A stretch of 64,000 nt of DNA from NCBI RefSeq assembly GCF_000463015.1, contig NC_022247.1, forward strand, positions 5,455,501 to 5,519,500. Direction: 5' to 3'. Shown one piece after another: positions 8,109-17,707 of this stretch. The first letter of the stretch is position 1, and each line of letters begins with the position of its first letter. A program made the position numbers and the translations under genes. The notes under the pieces were generated by a model. It did not search any database. It saw nothing but the letters and a program-made list of their open reading frames with translations, and was not told the origin of the DNA. Source of the stretch: Variovorax paradoxus B4 (lineage in GTDB: Bacteria > Pseudomonadota > Gammaproteobacteria > Burkholderiales > Burkholderiaceae_C).

Positions 8109-8893
8109 GCAGCAACAGAAAAGTCGGCGACGTCGTCCTCGACGTGCAGAACATCTCCTTGAGCTTCGGCGGCGTGAAGGCGCTCACGGACATCAGCTTC
8201 GACGTGCGCGAGCACGAGGTGCGGGCCATCATCGGGCCCAACGGCGCGGGCAAGAGCTCGATGCTCAACTGCATCAACGGCGTCTACTGGCCGCAGCAGG
8301 GCTCCATCACTTTCCGCGGCCACACCTTCAAGCACATGAACTCGCGCCAGGTGGCCGAGATGGGCGTGGCGCGCACTTTCCAGAACCTGGCGCTCTTCAA
8401 GGGCATGAGCGTGCTCGACAACATCATGACGGGGCGCAACCTGCGCATGAAATCCAACCTCTTCCAGCAGGCGATCCGCTGGGGCGCGGCCGAGCGCGAG
8501 GAAACGAAGCACCGCGAGTTCGTCGAGCAGATCATCGATTTCCTGGAGATCCAGGCGCACCGCAAGACGCCGGTCGGCCAGCTTCCTTACGGCCTGCAGA
8601 AGCGCGTCGACCTGGGCCGCGCGCTCGCCATGGAGCCGCAGGTGCTGCTGCTCGACGAGCCGATGGCCGGCATGAACGTGGAGGAGAAGCAGGACATGAG
8701 CCGCTTCATCCTCGACGTGAACGACGAATTCGGCAGCACCATCGTGCTGATCGAACACGACATGGGCGTGGTGATGGACATCTCGGACCGCGTGGTGGTG
8801 CTCGACTACGGCAAGAAGATCGGCGACGGCACGCCGGACGAAGTGCGCAGCAACGAGAACGTGATCCGCGCCTACCTGGGGGTCGAACACTGA
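8105..8893 (+). CDS. HAAT-type ABC transporter ATP-binding protein (LivG-like)
   Basis: 262-aa ATPase. Walker A GPNGAGKSS at 44-52, Q-loop Q93, a signature of the LivG kind (LPYGLQKRVDL, 160-170) and Walker B VLLLDE at 180-185, followed by the switch His in IEHDM. It overlaps the ligase stop by 4 bases and touches the first permease gene, so it is part of one operon. It powers uptake through the two permeases at 8893 and 9825. Branched-chain amino acids are the textbook ligand of the family, but with CoA ligases in the operon an organic or aromatic acid is more likely. Confidence 0.93.
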   Translation: MSSNRKVGDVVLDVQNISLSFGGVKALTDISFDVREHEVRAIIGPNGAGKSSMLNCINGVYWPQQGSITFRGHTFKHMNSRQVAEMGVARTFQNLALFKGMSVLDNIMTGRNLRMKSNLFQQAIRWGAAEREETKHREFVEQIIDFLEIQAHRKTPVGQLPYGLQKRVDLGRALAMEPQVLLLDEPMAGMNVEEKQDMSRFILDVNDEFGSTIVLIEHDMGVVMDISDRVVVLDYGKKIGDGTPDEVRSNENVIRAYLGVEH

Positions 8894-9822
8894 TGGCCTT
8901 CTTTCTCGAAACCCTCTTCGGCGGCCTCATGGTGGGCATGCTGTATTCGCTGGTGGCGCTCGGCTTCGTGCTGATCTTCAAGGCCTCGGGCGTGTTCAAT
9001 TTCGCGCAGGGCGCGATGGTGCTGTTCGCCGCGCTCGCGATGGCGCGCTTTGCCGAATGGATCCCGATGTGGACCGGCATCGAGAGCCGCTGGTTCGCCA
9101 ACGTCGCGGCCTTCGCGGTGGCCGGGCTGGTGATGTTCGCGGTGGCGTGGCTGATCGAGCGGCTGGTGCTGCGCCACCTGGTCAACCAGGAAGGCGCGAC
9201 GCTGCTGATGGCCACGCTCGGCATTGCCTACTTCCTCGACGGCGCAGGCCAGACCCTGTTCGGCAGCAACATCTACAAGATCGACATCGGCATGCCGAAG
9301 GATCCGATCTTCCTGCTCGACAAGGTGTTCGAGGGCGGCATCCTGATCAACAAGGAAGACCTCTACGCCGCCGCGATCGCGGCCGCGCTGGTGGCGCTGC
9401 TCTCGCTGTTCTTCCAGAAGACCGGCACCGGCCGCGCACTGCGCGCGGTGGCCGACGACCACCAGGCCGCGCAGTCGATCGGCATTCCGCTCACGCGCAT
9501 CTGGGTCATCGTGTGGTGCGTGGCCGGCGTGGTGGCACTCGTGGCCGGAATGATCTGGGGCAGCAAGCTCGGCGTGCAGTTCTCGCTCACCACGGTGGCG
9601 CTGCGCGCGCTGCCGGTGGTGATCCTCGGGGGCCTCACCTCGGTGCCGGGCGCCATCATCGGCGGGCTGATCATCGGCGTCGGCGAGAAGCTCTCGGAGG
9701 TGTACCTGGGCCCGTACGTGGGCGGCGGCATCGAGATCTGGTTTGCCTACGTGCTGGCGCTGGTGTTCCTGCTGTTCCGGCCCCAGGGCCTCTTCGGCGA
9801 AAAAATCATTGATCGGGTCTGA
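8893..9822 (+). CDS. HAAT-type ABC transporter permease (LivH-like)
   Basis: 309-aa inner-membrane permease with about eight hydrophobic segments. Family markers are GLMVGMLYSLVALGFVLIFKASGVFNFAQGAMV at the start and the cytoplasmic coupling loop GRALRAVADDHQAAQSIGIP that contacts the ATPase. Its first base is the last base of the ATPase stop codon, so translation is coupled. It pairs with the LivM-like permease two bases downstream to form the channel. Confidence 0.93.
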   Translation: MAFFLETLFGGLMVGMLYSLVALGFVLIFKASGVFNFAQGAMVLFAALAMARFAEWIPMWTGIESRWFANVAAFAVAGLVMFAVAWLIERLVLRHLVNQEGATLLMATLGIAYFLDGAGQTLFGSNIYKIDIGMPKDPIFLLDKVFEGGILINKEDLYAAAIAAALVALLSLFFQKTGTGRALRAVADDHQAAQSIGIPLTRIWVIVWCVAGVVALVAGMIWGSKLGVQFSLTTVALRALPVVILGGLTSVPGAIIGGLIIGVGEKLSEVYLGPYVGGGIEIWFAYVLALVFLLFRPQGLFGEKIIDRV

Positions 9823-9824
9823 AC

Positions 9825-10901
9825 ATGTTCTACAGGGAAAACGGCCAGTTCAAGACCAGCTATCGCGCCGACCAGCAGGTCTTTCCGATCCTGCAGGACC
9901 GCGTGGCGATCGGCCTGGTGCTGATCTTCGCGTTCGCGGTCGTGCCCTTCCTGGCCAGCGACTACCTGATGCGCGCGATCCTGATCCCCTTCGTGATCAT
10001 CTCGCTGGCGGCGCTGGGCGTGAACGTGCTGGTGGGCTACTGCGGCCAGATCTCGCTGGGCTCGGGCGCCTTCATGGCGGTGGGTGCCTACGGGGCCTAC
10101 AACTTCTTCGTGCGCTTCCCCGGGCTGCCGCTGATTCCCGCGCTGATCCTGGGCGGCCTGTGCGCCACGCTGTTCGGCATCCTGTTCGGGCTGCCCAGCC
10201 TGCGCGTCAAGGGCCTCTACCTCGCGGTGGCCACGCTGGCTGCGCAGTTCTTCAGCGACTGGATGTTCCTGCGCATCAAGTGGTTCACGCTCGACACGCC
10301 CTCGGGATCGGTGTCGGTGTCGAATCTGCAGGTCTTCGGCTGGCCGATCGAGAGCGCCGCGAGCAAGTACCTGCTGTGCCTCGTGGTGCTGGTGGTGGTC
10401 GCCGTGCTGACCAAGAACCTGGTGCGAGGCGCCATCGGCCGCGAGTGGATGGCCATCCGCGACATGGACGTGGCGGCCGCCGTGATCGGCATCCGTCCGA
10501 TGTACGCCAAGCTCAGCGCCTTCGCAGTCAGCTCGTTCATCATCGGCGTGGCCGGCGCGCTCTGGGCCTTCGTCTACCTCGGCGCCTGGGAGCCGGCGGC
10601 GTTCTCGGTCGACCAGTCGTTCCGACTGCTCTTCATGGTGATCATCGGCGGGCTCGGCTCGATCACCGGGGCCTTCTTCGGCGCGGCCTTCATCACCGTG
10701 CTGCCGATCGTGCTGAACCAGGCGCTGCCGGTCATTGCCGGCTGGTTCGGCGCGCAGATCTCGACCGTCGGCATCGCGCATGCGGAGCTGATGATCTTCG
10801 GCGGCCTCATCGTGTGGTTCCTGATCGTCGAGCCGCACGGGCTGGCCAAGCTGTGGTCCACGGGCAAGCAGAAGCTGCGCCTGTGGCCCTTCCCTCATTG
10901 A
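9825..10901 (+). CDS. HAAT-type ABC transporter permease (LivM-like)
   Basis: 358-aa inner-membrane permease. A hydrophilic lead of about 25 residues precedes roughly nine to ten membrane segments. Typical LivM elements are LGVNVLVGYCGQISLGSGAFMAVGAY, the coupling loop GREWMAIRDMDVAAAVIGI and IIGGLGSITGAFFGAAFITVLP. It starts two bases after the LivH-like gene and ends 57 bp before the binding-protein gene of the same operon. Confidence 0.93.
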   Translation: MFYRENGQFKTSYRADQQVFPILQDRVAIGLVLIFAFAVVPFLASDYLMRAILIPFVIISLAALGVNVLVGYCGQISLGSGAFMAVGAYGAYNFFVRFPGLPLIPALILGGLCATLFGILFGLPSLRVKGLYLAVATLAAQFFSDWMFLRIKWFTLDTPSGSVSVSNLQVFGWPIESAASKYLLCLVVLVVVAVLTKNLVRGAIGREWMAIRDMDVAAAVIGIRPMYAKLSAFAVSSFIIGVAGALWAFVYLGAWEPAAFSVDQSFRLLFMVIIGGLGSITGAFFGAAFITVLPIVLNQALPVIAGWFGAQISTVGIAHAELMIFGGLIVWFLIVEPHGLAKLWSTGKQKLRLWPFPH

Positions 10902-10958
10902 TTGCGCCCCCATTTTTTTTTTGAGCGTGACTTTCCCATACAAAACCAGGAGACAACC

Positions 10959-12284
10959 ATGAAGCTGAAATCACTCGCACTCGCCGTGGCCGCCGCATCC
11001 GCGCTGGCAGGCGCGGCCCCTGCGTTCGCGCAGGCCAAGGAGCAGTTCATCCCCGTGCTGTCGTACCGCACCGGCGCCTATGCGCCGAACGGAACGCCCT
11101 GGGCCAACGGCTACGTCGACTACCTCAAGCTGGTGAACGCGCGCGGCGGCATCAACGGCGTGAAGCTCTCCTTCGAGGAATGCGAAACGGGCTACGACAC
11201 CGCGCGCAGCGTGGAATGCTATGAGCGCCTGAAGGGCAAGGGCGGCGGCGCCTCGCTGGTGCAGCCGCTGTCCACCGGCGCGACCTTCGCGATCACCGAG
11301 AAGGCGCCCATCGACAAGATCCCCGTGGTGACCGTGGGCTACGGTCGCAGCGAGAGCGCCGACGGCACGGTGTTCAAGTGGAACTTCCCGATCGCCGGCA
11401 CCTACTGGGTGGCGGCCGACGCGATCATCCAGGCCATCGCCAAGAAGGAAGGCGGCCTCGACAAGCTCAAGGGCAAGAAGATCGCGCTGATCTATCACGA
11501 CAGCCCCTACGGCAAGGAGCCGATCCCGCTGCTGCAGGAGCGCGCGAAGATGCATGGCTTCGACCTGCAGCTGCTGCCGGTCACGGCGCCGGGCGTCGAG
11601 CAGAAGGCCACCTGGCTGCAGGTGCGCCAGGCGCGGCCCGACTACGTGCTGCTGTGGGGCTGGGGCGTGATGAACTCGACCGCGCTCAAGGAAGCACAGG
11701 CCACCGGCTATGCGCGCGAGAAGATGTACGGCGTGTGGTGGGCCGGCGCCGAACCCGACGTGAAGGACGTGGGCGACGGCGCCAAGGGCTACAACGCCGT
11801 GACCATGCAGCACGGCGCCGAGCCGCAGTCCAAGCTCGTGAAGGACGTGGTCTCGATGCTGCACGACAAGAACCAGGGCACCGGCCCGAAGGAAGAAGTG
11901 GGACAGGTGCTCTACATGCGCGGCGCCATGAGCGCGATGCTCGGCGTGGAAGGCATCCGCGCCGCGCAGGAGCGCTTCGGCAAGGGCAAGGTCATGACGG
12001 GCGAGCAGGTGCGCTGGGGGCTCGAGAACCTCAACCTCACACAGGCCAAGCTCGACGGCCTGGGCTTCGCCGGCGTGATGCGCCCGATCAGCACCTCGTG
12101 CACCGACCACATGGGCGCGGCCTGGGCGCGCATCCACACCTGGGACGGCAAGGCGTGGAAGTTCACGTCCGACTGGCTGCAGGCCGACGAGCAGATCATC
12201 AAGCCGCTCGTGAAGTCGACCGCGGCCAAGTACGCGGCCGAGAAGAAGCTCACGGCACGCACGCCCGCCGACTGCCAGAGCTAA
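10959..12284 (+). CDS. HAAT-type ABC transporter periplasmic substrate-binding protein
   Basis: 441-aa type I periplasmic binding protein. The signal peptide MKLKSLALAVAAASALAGAA is cut near AFA|QAKEQF. The N-terminal lobe shows the family pattern (GINGVKLSFEECETGYD, SLVQPLSTGATFAITEKAP), and the hinge and second lobe follow. It is longer than LivK (about 370 aa), as is usual for the acid-binding members. AGGAGACAACC gives the start at 10959; a further upstream in-frame ATG lacks signal-peptide character. Ligand unknown; it delivers to the 8893/9825 permeases. Confidence 0.93.
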   Translation: MKLKSLALAVAAASALAGAAPAFAQAKEQFIPVLSYRTGAYAPNGTPWANGYVDYLKLVNARGGINGVKLSFEECETGYDTARSVECYERLKGKGGGASLVQPLSTGATFAITEKAPIDKIPVVTVGYGRSESADGTVFKWNFPIAGTYWVAADAIIQAIAKKEGGLDKLKGKKIALIYHDSPYGKEPIPLLQERAKMHGFDLQLLPVTAPGVEQKATWLQVRQARPDYVLLWGWGVMNSTALKEAQATGYAREKMYGVWWAGAEPDVKDVGDGAKGYNAVTMQHGAEPQSKLVKDVVSMLHDKNQGTGPKEEVGQVLYMRGAMSAMLGVEGIRAAQERFGKGKVMTGEQVRWGLENLNLTQAKLDGLGFAGVMRPISTSCTDHMGAAWARIHTWDGKAWKFTSDWLQADEQIIKPLVKSTAAKYAAEKKLTARTPADCQS

Positions 12285-12319
12285 GCCCACCCCAGCCTTC
12301 GCCAGTCCCTGGAAGCACC

Positions 12320-13132
12320 ATGAGTTCACCCAGCATCGTCCTCAACGTCAACGGCATCGAGGTCATCTACAACCACGTGATCCTGGTGCTCAAGGGCGTC
12401 TCGCTCGTGGTGCCCGAGGGCGGCATCGTGGCGCTGCTGGGCGGCAACGGTGCCGGCAAGACGACCACCCTGCGCGCGGTGTCCAACCTGCTGGCCGGCG
12501 AGCGAGGCGCGGTGACCAAGGGCAGCATCGAGCTGCGCGGCGAGCGCATCGAGGCGCTGTCGCCCTCCGAGCTGGTCAAGCGCGGCCTGATCCAGGTGAT
12601 GGAAGGCCGGCACTGCTTCGCCCACCTGACCATCGAGGACAACCTGATGACCGGCGCCTACACGCGCAAGGACGGCAAGGCGGCGATCGCGGAGACGCTG
12701 GAGAAGGTGTATGCGTACTTCCCGCGGCTGAAGACGCGGCGCACTTCGCAGGCCGCCTACACATCGGGCGGCGAGCAGCAGATGTGCGCGATCGGCCGCG
12801 CGCTGATGGCCAACCCGACCATGGTGCTGCTCGACGAGCCCTCGATGGGCCTCGCGCCGCAGATCGTCGAGGAGGTGTTCGAGATCGTGAAGGACCTCAA
12901 CACCAAGGAACGCGTGACCTTCCTGTTGGCCGAGCAGAACACCAACATGGCGCTGCGCTACGCCGACTATGGCTACATCCTGGAGAACGGCCGCATCGTG
13001 ATGGACGGCGAGGCCAGGAGCCTGCGCGAGAACGAGGACGTGAAGGAGTTCTACCTTGGCGTCGGCGGTGCGGACCGCAAGAGCTTCCGCGATGTCAAGA
13101 GCTACAAGCGCCGGAAAAGGTGGTTGGCATGA
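12320..13132 (+). CDS. HAAT-type ABC transporter ATP-binding protein (LivF-like)
   Basis: 270-aa ATPase, second nucleotide-binding subunit of the transporter. Walker A GGNGAGKT at 41-48, signature TSGGEQQ at 148-154 and Walker B MVLLDEP at 168-174; the switch region reads LLAEQNTNMAL, typical of LivF. The C-terminus carries an extra basic tail (DVKSYKRRKRWLA). GGAAGCACC precedes the ATG. It lies 35 bp after the binding-protein gene in the same operon. Confidence 0.92.
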   Translation: MSSPSIVLNVNGIEVIYNHVILVLKGVSLVVPEGGIVALLGGNGAGKTTTLRAVSNLLAGERGAVTKGSIELRGERIEALSPSELVKRGLIQVMEGRHCFAHLTIEDNLMTGAYTRKDGKAAIAETLEKVYAYFPRLKTRRTSQAAYTSGGEQQMCAIGRALMANPTMVLLDEPSMGLAPQIVEEVFEIVKDLNTKERVTFLLAEQNTNMALRYADYGYILENGRIVMDGEARSLRENEDVKEFYLGVGGADRKSFRDVKSYKRRKRWLA

Positions 13133-13178
13133 CCCGCTGCGCTGCGCTCGCCATCCCATGAAGAAGGGCATTGAATCC

Positions 13179-14426
13179 ATGACCGACCACTACGACGCCC
13201 TCGAGATCCGCGACCCCGCCGAACGCGAGCGCGACCTGCTGGCCGCGCTGCCGAAGCAGATCGCACAGGCCCAGACCGCCGCGCCCGCGTTTGCAAAGAT
13301 CCTCGACGACGTGAAGCCCGCTGACATCACCACGCGCGAAGCACTCGCAAAGCTGCCCGTCACGCGCAAGACTGAACTGCTCGAGCTGCAGAAACAGCGC
13401 CGCGCGGACGACCCCTTCGGCGGCTTTTCCACCATCGGCCGCGGCACCCGCATGCCGCGCGTGTTCGCGAGCCCCGGCACCATCTACGAACCCGAGGGCG
13501 AGGCGCGCGACTACTGGCGCACCGCGCGTGCGCTGCATGCCGCGGGCTTTCGCGGCGGCGAGCTCATCCACAACAGCTTCAGCTACCACATGACGCCCGC
13601 CGGCTCCATCATGGAAAGCGGCGCACGCGCCATGGGCTGCACCGTGTTCGCGGGCGGCACCGGCCAGACCGAGCAGCAGCTCGAAGCCATGGTCGACCTG
13701 AAGCCCGAAGGCTATGCGGGCACGCCGAGCTTCCTCAAGATCCTGCTGGAAAAGGCCGAGGAGAAGGGCCTGAAGCTGCCCTCGCTCACCAAGGCGCTTG
13801 TTTCCGGCGAAGCCTTTCCTCCGAGCCTGCACGACTGGATCGCCGCGCACGGCGTGCAGGGCACGCAGTGCTACGCGACGGCCGACCTGGGCCTGATCGC
13901 GTACGAAACCAGCGCGCGCGAAGGCCTGGTGATCGATGAGGGCGTGCTGGTCGAAATCGTGCGCCCCGGCACCGGCGACCCGGTGCCCGATGGCGAGGTC
14001 GGCGAGATCGTGGTGACCACCTTCAACCCCGACTATCCGCTGGTGCGCTTCGGCACCGGCGACCTTTCCGCCGTGCTCGCGGGCACCTGCCCCACCGGCC
14101 GCACCAACAAGCGCATCAAGGGCTGGCTCGGCCGCGCCGACCAGACCACCAAGGTGCGCGGCATGTTCGTGCACCCCTCGCAGGTGGCGGAGATCGCGCG
14201 GCGCTTTCCGGAAGTGCAGCGCGCGCGTCTCGTGGTCTCGGGCGAAATGGGCGACGACCGGATGACCTTCAGGCTCGAATGCGCGGGTGCACCGGCCGGG
14301 CTCGATGCGCGCATTGCCGATGCGGTGCGCGAAGTGACCAAGCTGCGCGGCACCATCGAGCTGGTGGCGCCGGGCACCCTGCCGAACGACGGCAAGGTGA
14401 TCGAGGACGCGCGCAGCTACAAGTAG
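13179..14426 (+). CDS. phenylacetate-CoA ligase-like (PaaK family) AMP-binding protein
   Basis: 415-aa adenylate-forming enzyme of the PaaK kind: shorter than the classical ligases, with SFSYHMTPAGSIMESGARAMGC in place of the usual A3 glycine loop, the YATADLGLIAYE core, and RFGTGDLS followed by RIKGWLGRADQTTKVRGMFVHP near the C-terminus. It probably makes an aryl- or acyl-CoA from the acid brought in by the ABC transporter encoded just upstream. Two in-frame ATGs exist (13158 and 13179); the second is preceded by GAAGGG and is chosen. The 3' end overlaps the convergent membrane-protein gene by 10 bp. Confidence 0.88.
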   Translation: MTDHYDALEIRDPAERERDLLAALPKQIAQAQTAAPAFAKILDDVKPADITTREALAKLPVTRKTELLELQKQRRADDPFGGFSTIGRGTRMPRVFASPGTIYEPEGEARDYWRTARALHAAGFRGGELIHNSFSYHMTPAGSIMESGARAMGCTVFAGGTGQTEQQLEAMVDLKPEGYAGTPSFLKILLEKAEEKGLKLPSLTKALVSGEAFPPSLHDWIAAHGVQGTQCYATADLGLIAYETSAREGLVIDEGVLVEIVRPGTGDPVPDGEVGEIVVTTFNPDYPLVRFGTGDLSAVLAGTCPTGRTNKRIKGWLGRADQTTKVRGMFVHPSQVAEIARRFPEVQRARLVVSGEMGDDRMTFRLECAGAPAGLDARIADAVREVTKLRGTIELVAPGTLPNDGKVIEDARSYK

Positions 14427-15435
14427 CGGCGGTAGAACCGGCGCGTGATCGTGCGCATCGCCACCACCAGCAGCACCAGGTAGATCGCCGCCATCGCGAC
14501 GGCGAGCGCCACAAGGCGGCTGCCGCCGCTGCTGCCCGAGAAGCTCGCGATCCACAGCAGCCCGCCGATCGCAAGGCCGGCGCAGACCATCTGCAGCAGC
14601 ACGAAGGTCGACACCGCGGCAGCCACGGCCCGAAAGGGACGCGTTGCGCAGGCCCTGGCGCGGCGCCGAGCCACCCACCCCAGAACGCCAGCGCACAGAC
14701 CAGCAGCGGCACCGCGAACCAGCCGAGAAGAAGCGGCACCACCTCCGAGTCCCTCGACGTGCCGACCCAGCCGCTTGCGACGTTGCCGATCCACATCTGC
14801 AGCGAGACGAAGGTCGCAGCAGCCACGAGTGCCACCGCGCGGCGAGGCGTTGCCGCGCCTGCGCCCTCGTCCGCCGCGCCGGGCGATGCGTCCGCGAGCG
14901 CAGTGCTGCGCTCGCGCAGCGCGAAACGGGCGGCCAGCCACACGCTCGCGACGAGCACGAGCATCTGGATGACCGACTGGACCAGCACCGACGTGGCCAT
15001 GATCGAGCGCAAGCCGTACATGTCGACGCGTTCGTGCAGCGGGCCACCCGGCATGAAGAGCACCTGCGCCTGGTAGAACAGCGGCGTCAATGCAAGGATG
15101 TTGACGACCATCGCCGCAAGGAACACGGCGCCAAAGCGGCCGGCGGGGTGGCGAAGCTGCGCGATGCGGGCCGCCCCGCGCTCGTCGAGCGCCTTGCGCG
15201 CATGGCACCACGCCAGCGTGGCAGCCAGCAGCCACACCGTCACGACACGCGACAGCAGCGGAACCCATACGCCCGCTTGCGCATACACGCCGCGCATCTG
15301 CTCGCTGTGCGGCGAGGAAGGCAGCAGCTGCACCGCCATGCTCACCGCGAACAGCGCCGCTTCGACCGCCGCCGCGATCCATGCGAAATTTCCGGGCAAG
15401 TGCTGCGCGCGCTCGAACGAAGGGGATGCCGCCAT
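14417..15435 (-). pseudogene. integral membrane protein of unknown function, interrupted by a frameshift near 14640
   Basis: Read from the ATG at 15435, one frame gives hydrophobic sequence up to about WLGAAPGPAQ (near 14645): residues starting MAASPSFERAQH, then membrane spans such as VAAATFVSLQMWIGNVASG. The continuation (RAVAAAVSTFVLLQMVCAGL, then LVALAVAMAAIYLVLLVVAM and the end FYRRYL) is in the neighbouring minus-strand frame, while the first frame becomes Arg/Cys-rich nonsense. One missing base in the CCC-TTT-C-GGG run around 14628-14640 explains it. About six to seven spans would be expected in the joined protein. Function not recognised. It may be a true frameshift or a sequencing error in a homopolymer stretch. 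Confidence 0.65.
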
Positions 15436-15496
15436 GGGAGGGGAGCGTACCGGAAACGCGCGGCCCCATCCGCGTGCGCGCTGCACCGCCGCACGC

Positions 15497-16066
15497 TCAG
15501 TGAATTGCCACCTCGTGCGCCAGCTCGAACATCGTCGTCATCTCGCGGATGAAGGCGGGCAGGCCGCCGGGCCTGCGGCTCGTCACCAGGCCGTGGTCGA
15601 CCACCACCTCCTTGTCGATCCACTTCGCGCCGGCGTTGTGCAGGTCGGCGCGCAGCGAAGGCCACGAGGTCACCTTGCGGCCCTTCACGCCACCGGCATC
15701 GATGAGCGTCCATGGGCCATGGCAGATGGCGGCGATGGGCTTGCCCGACTCGACGAAGGCACGCACGAAGGCCACGGCCTTCTGGTTGATGCGCAGCGCG
15801 TCGGGGTTGGCAACGCCGCCGGGCAGCAGCAGCGCGTCGAAATCGTCGGCATTGGCGTTCTTGAGCGGCACGTCGACCTCGAAGGCGTCGGCGGGCTCGA
15901 GCCGCTTCCAGGCGCGCACGCTGCCGTCGAGCGGCGAAACGATCTGCGTCTGCGCGCCGGCATGGTCGAGCGCCCTGCGCGGCTCGGTCATTTCGACCTG
16001 CTCGAAACCGTCCGCCACGAGGACGGCAATCTTCATTCCGTCCAGTGAAGAAGAGATGGTGGGCAT
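15497..16066 (-). CDS. DJ-1/PfpI family protein (type 1 glutamine-amidotransferase fold)
   Basis: 189-aa protein with the DJ-1/PfpI fold. The nucleophile C115 is in AAICHGPWT with the neighbouring H116, and the conserved Glu that polarises it is E22 (DGFEQVEM). LLLPGG at 79-84 is also typical. Relatives act as proteases, glyoxalase III/deglycases or chaperones; which applies is unclear. AAGGAG lies 10 bases before the ATG at 16066. An IS1380-family element is inserted only 57 bp upstream, so the native promoter is probably displaced. Confidence 0.92.
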   Translation of the reverse strand: MPTISSSLDGMKIAVLVADGFEQVEMTEPRRALDHAGAQTQIVSPLDGSVRAWKRLEPADAFEVDVPLKNANADDFDALLLPGGVANPDALRINQKAVAFVRAFVESGKPIAAICHGPWTLIDAGGVKGRKVTSWPSLRADLHNAGAKWIDKEVVVDHGLVTSRRPGGLPAFIREMTTMFELAHEVAIH

Positions 16067-16118
16067 GGATGAGTCACTCCTTGAAGGTGGTTTTTCTCGA
16101 TGGCAATGAAACTTCACC

Positions 16119-16122
16119 CTAG
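16119..16122. repeat. target-site duplication CTAG (left copy)
   Basis: CTAG immediately precedes the left inverted repeat of the IS element and is repeated at 17708-17711 directly after the right one. A 4-bp duplication is the usual size for IS1380-family insertion. CTAG is rare in proteobacterial DNA, which makes a chance match less likely, though its palindromic form means it could also be counted as the tip of the inverted repeat. Confidence 0.7.
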
Positions 16123-17707
16123 CCTGGATATTTCGCGAGTGACGTGTCGCGATGGCAGTTGATCAATGTAGGGCGCGAAGCGCGCGATACAACCGCGATG
16201 AGTGAGATTTCAGCCGCATTGCTGGGGCTGAAGACGCAGTGCCCCCTTACCCCCGTTGTTTGTCGACGTGCCGGGGACAGCACTCGACGCGATCTATGGA
16301 GCCAGTGCGCGAGCGGCCGTGAGGAAGACGTGCTTGAGCGGGTGGTGCGAGGCCAGCAGCAGGCGGATGCGACGGGTATTGCGCAGCACGGCGGCGCCGA
16401 TCTTGAGCAGCTTGACGCGGATGGTGGCGGTGCACGCGCGTTCCAACTGCGTGCCTTGAAGGGCCAGCCGGCGCAGGTTGATCATCAAGGTGTAGGCCAG
16501 CGCAGCCAACAGCAGGCGCATCTGGTTGGACGCGAAGCGGCGACAACTGCCGCGGCGACCGAACAGGTCGATCTGCGCTTCCTTGATGCGGTTCTCGGCC
16601 TCACCGCGGGCGCAGTACAAGTCCTCGTACAGCGACTTGGCGTCTCCCGCTTCCAGGCTCGTGACCACGAAGCGTGGATTGCGCCCTTGCGCGCCGTGCT
16701 CCAGCCGCGCGATGACGCGCCGCTCACGCTCCCAGCTGCGCGTTGCATATCGGAACTCGCCGATCAGGCGCTGCTTCGTGCCGACGGCTTCGTACTGCTC
16801 GGCCAGCGCGTGTTCAGCGATGGCCACGCGTTCAAGCAAGGCGGAGTTCTTCTGCAGGCCCACGATGTAGTCAATGCCCCAGGCGTCGAAGCGGCGCAGC
16901 GCCTTCGGGCGACAGAAGCCGGAGTCGCCGCGCACCACGAGCCGCACGCCGGGCCACGCCTGGCGCAGCCGTCGCGCGATCAGCTTGATCAACGCGCTGA
17001 GCACGCTGGCCGGATCGCGCCAGCTCGGGCGCAGCACGCACGCGAGCATGTCTTGCCCACAGAAGATGTACAGCGGCAAGTAGCAGTAGTTGTCGTAGTG
17101 GGCGTGGAAGTGCGCGCCTTCCTGGTCACCGTACAGCGGGATGTGCGTGGCATCGATGTCGAGCACGAGTTCGTCGGGGGTCGTCATGCGGCTAGCGATG
17201 AATTGATCCAACAAAACAGCGTGCAACGCCGCGGCATGCTCGCTCGTGGCCGAAGTCTCCAACCGGCTCAACGTCGGCGCCGAGGCCAGCTCAACGACAC
17301 GACCTACCGCCGTTTGGTGCGCCAGGTCATGGCGCAGCGTGTTGTGCTGCGAAACACTTTCCCAGCCACAACACAAGCCGTACACGCGCTGCGCGAGCAG
17401 ACTGCGAATGTCGTGACGCACGCTGGCCTTGCGCCGTGCGTCAGCGAACACGCGCGCCGCCGCGCGCGTCAAGCCGATGCGCTCATCGACTTGCTTGAGC
17501 AGTACCGCACCACCGTCGCTGACGATATCTCCGCCGTCAAACGCCGCCTCCACGACGCGACGCCCAACCTTGCAAAATCTCACTGGCACATCGGTACACT
17601 TTGGCACTGGCAGTCCTGTTCTCGAGTTGCATGTTCTTGGCATCAGATACCAATAACAACGCATCCCGGCTCAGGGCTGCCGACCTTCTACTCGCGAAAT
17701 ATCCAGG
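16123..17707 (-). mobile_element. complete IS1380-family insertion sequence, 1585 bp
   Basis: Bounded by 18-bp perfect terminal inverted repeats, CCTGGATATTTCGCGAGT at 16123-16140 and its complement at 17690-17707, and flanked by a CTAG duplication. It carries one full-length transposase gene on the minus strand. Length, single DDE gene and terminal sequence fit the IS1380 family. Ends and gene are intact, so the copy may still be mobile. It separates the DJ-1/PfpI gene from the 3' end of the M48-pilin gene and breaks no coding region. Confidence 0.93.
16294..17664 (-). CDS. IS1380-family transposase (DDE)
   Basis: 456-aa transposase, about the usual length for the family. The catalytic acids are visible: D171 in LDIDATHIPLYG, D247 in VVRGDSGFC, and E357 in the C-terminal YCARGEAENRIKE block, which matches the IS4-like Y-R-E pattern. 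HFHAHYDNYCYLPLYIFCG is a hallmark of IS1380 transposases. Two starts are possible (17664 and, seven codons later, 17643); neither has a strong ribosome site, as is common in IS elements. There is no internal stop or frameshift. Confidence 0.93.
   Translation of the reverse strand: MRCYWYLMPRTCNSRTGLPVPKCTDVPVRFCKVGRRVVEAAFDGGDIVSDGGAVLLKQVDERIGLTRAAARVFADARRKASVRHDIRSLLAQRVYGLCCGWESVSQHNTLRHDLAHQTAVGRVVELASAPTLSRLETSATSEHAAALHAVLLDQFIASRMTTPDELVLDIDATHIPLYGDQEGAHFHAHYDNYCYLPLYIFCGQDMLACVLRPSWRDPASVLSALIKLIARRLRQAWPGVRLVVRGDSGFCRPKALRRFDAWGIDYIVGLQKNSALLERVAIAEHALAEQYEAVGTKQRLIGEFRYATRSWERERRVIARLEHGAQGRNPRFVVTSLEAGDAKSLYEDLYCARGEAENRIKEAQIDLFGRRGSCRRFASNQMRLLLAALAYTLMINLRRLALQGTQLERACTATIRVKLLKIGAAVLRNTRRIRLLLASHHPLKHVFLTAARALAP

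Noticed and set aside
13133..13178. Possible degenerate repeat between the LivF-like and PaaK-like genes
   Set aside because: Only short GC-rich similarity (CGCTGCGCTGCGCTCGCC) to the dispersed repeat; not enough to call a copy.
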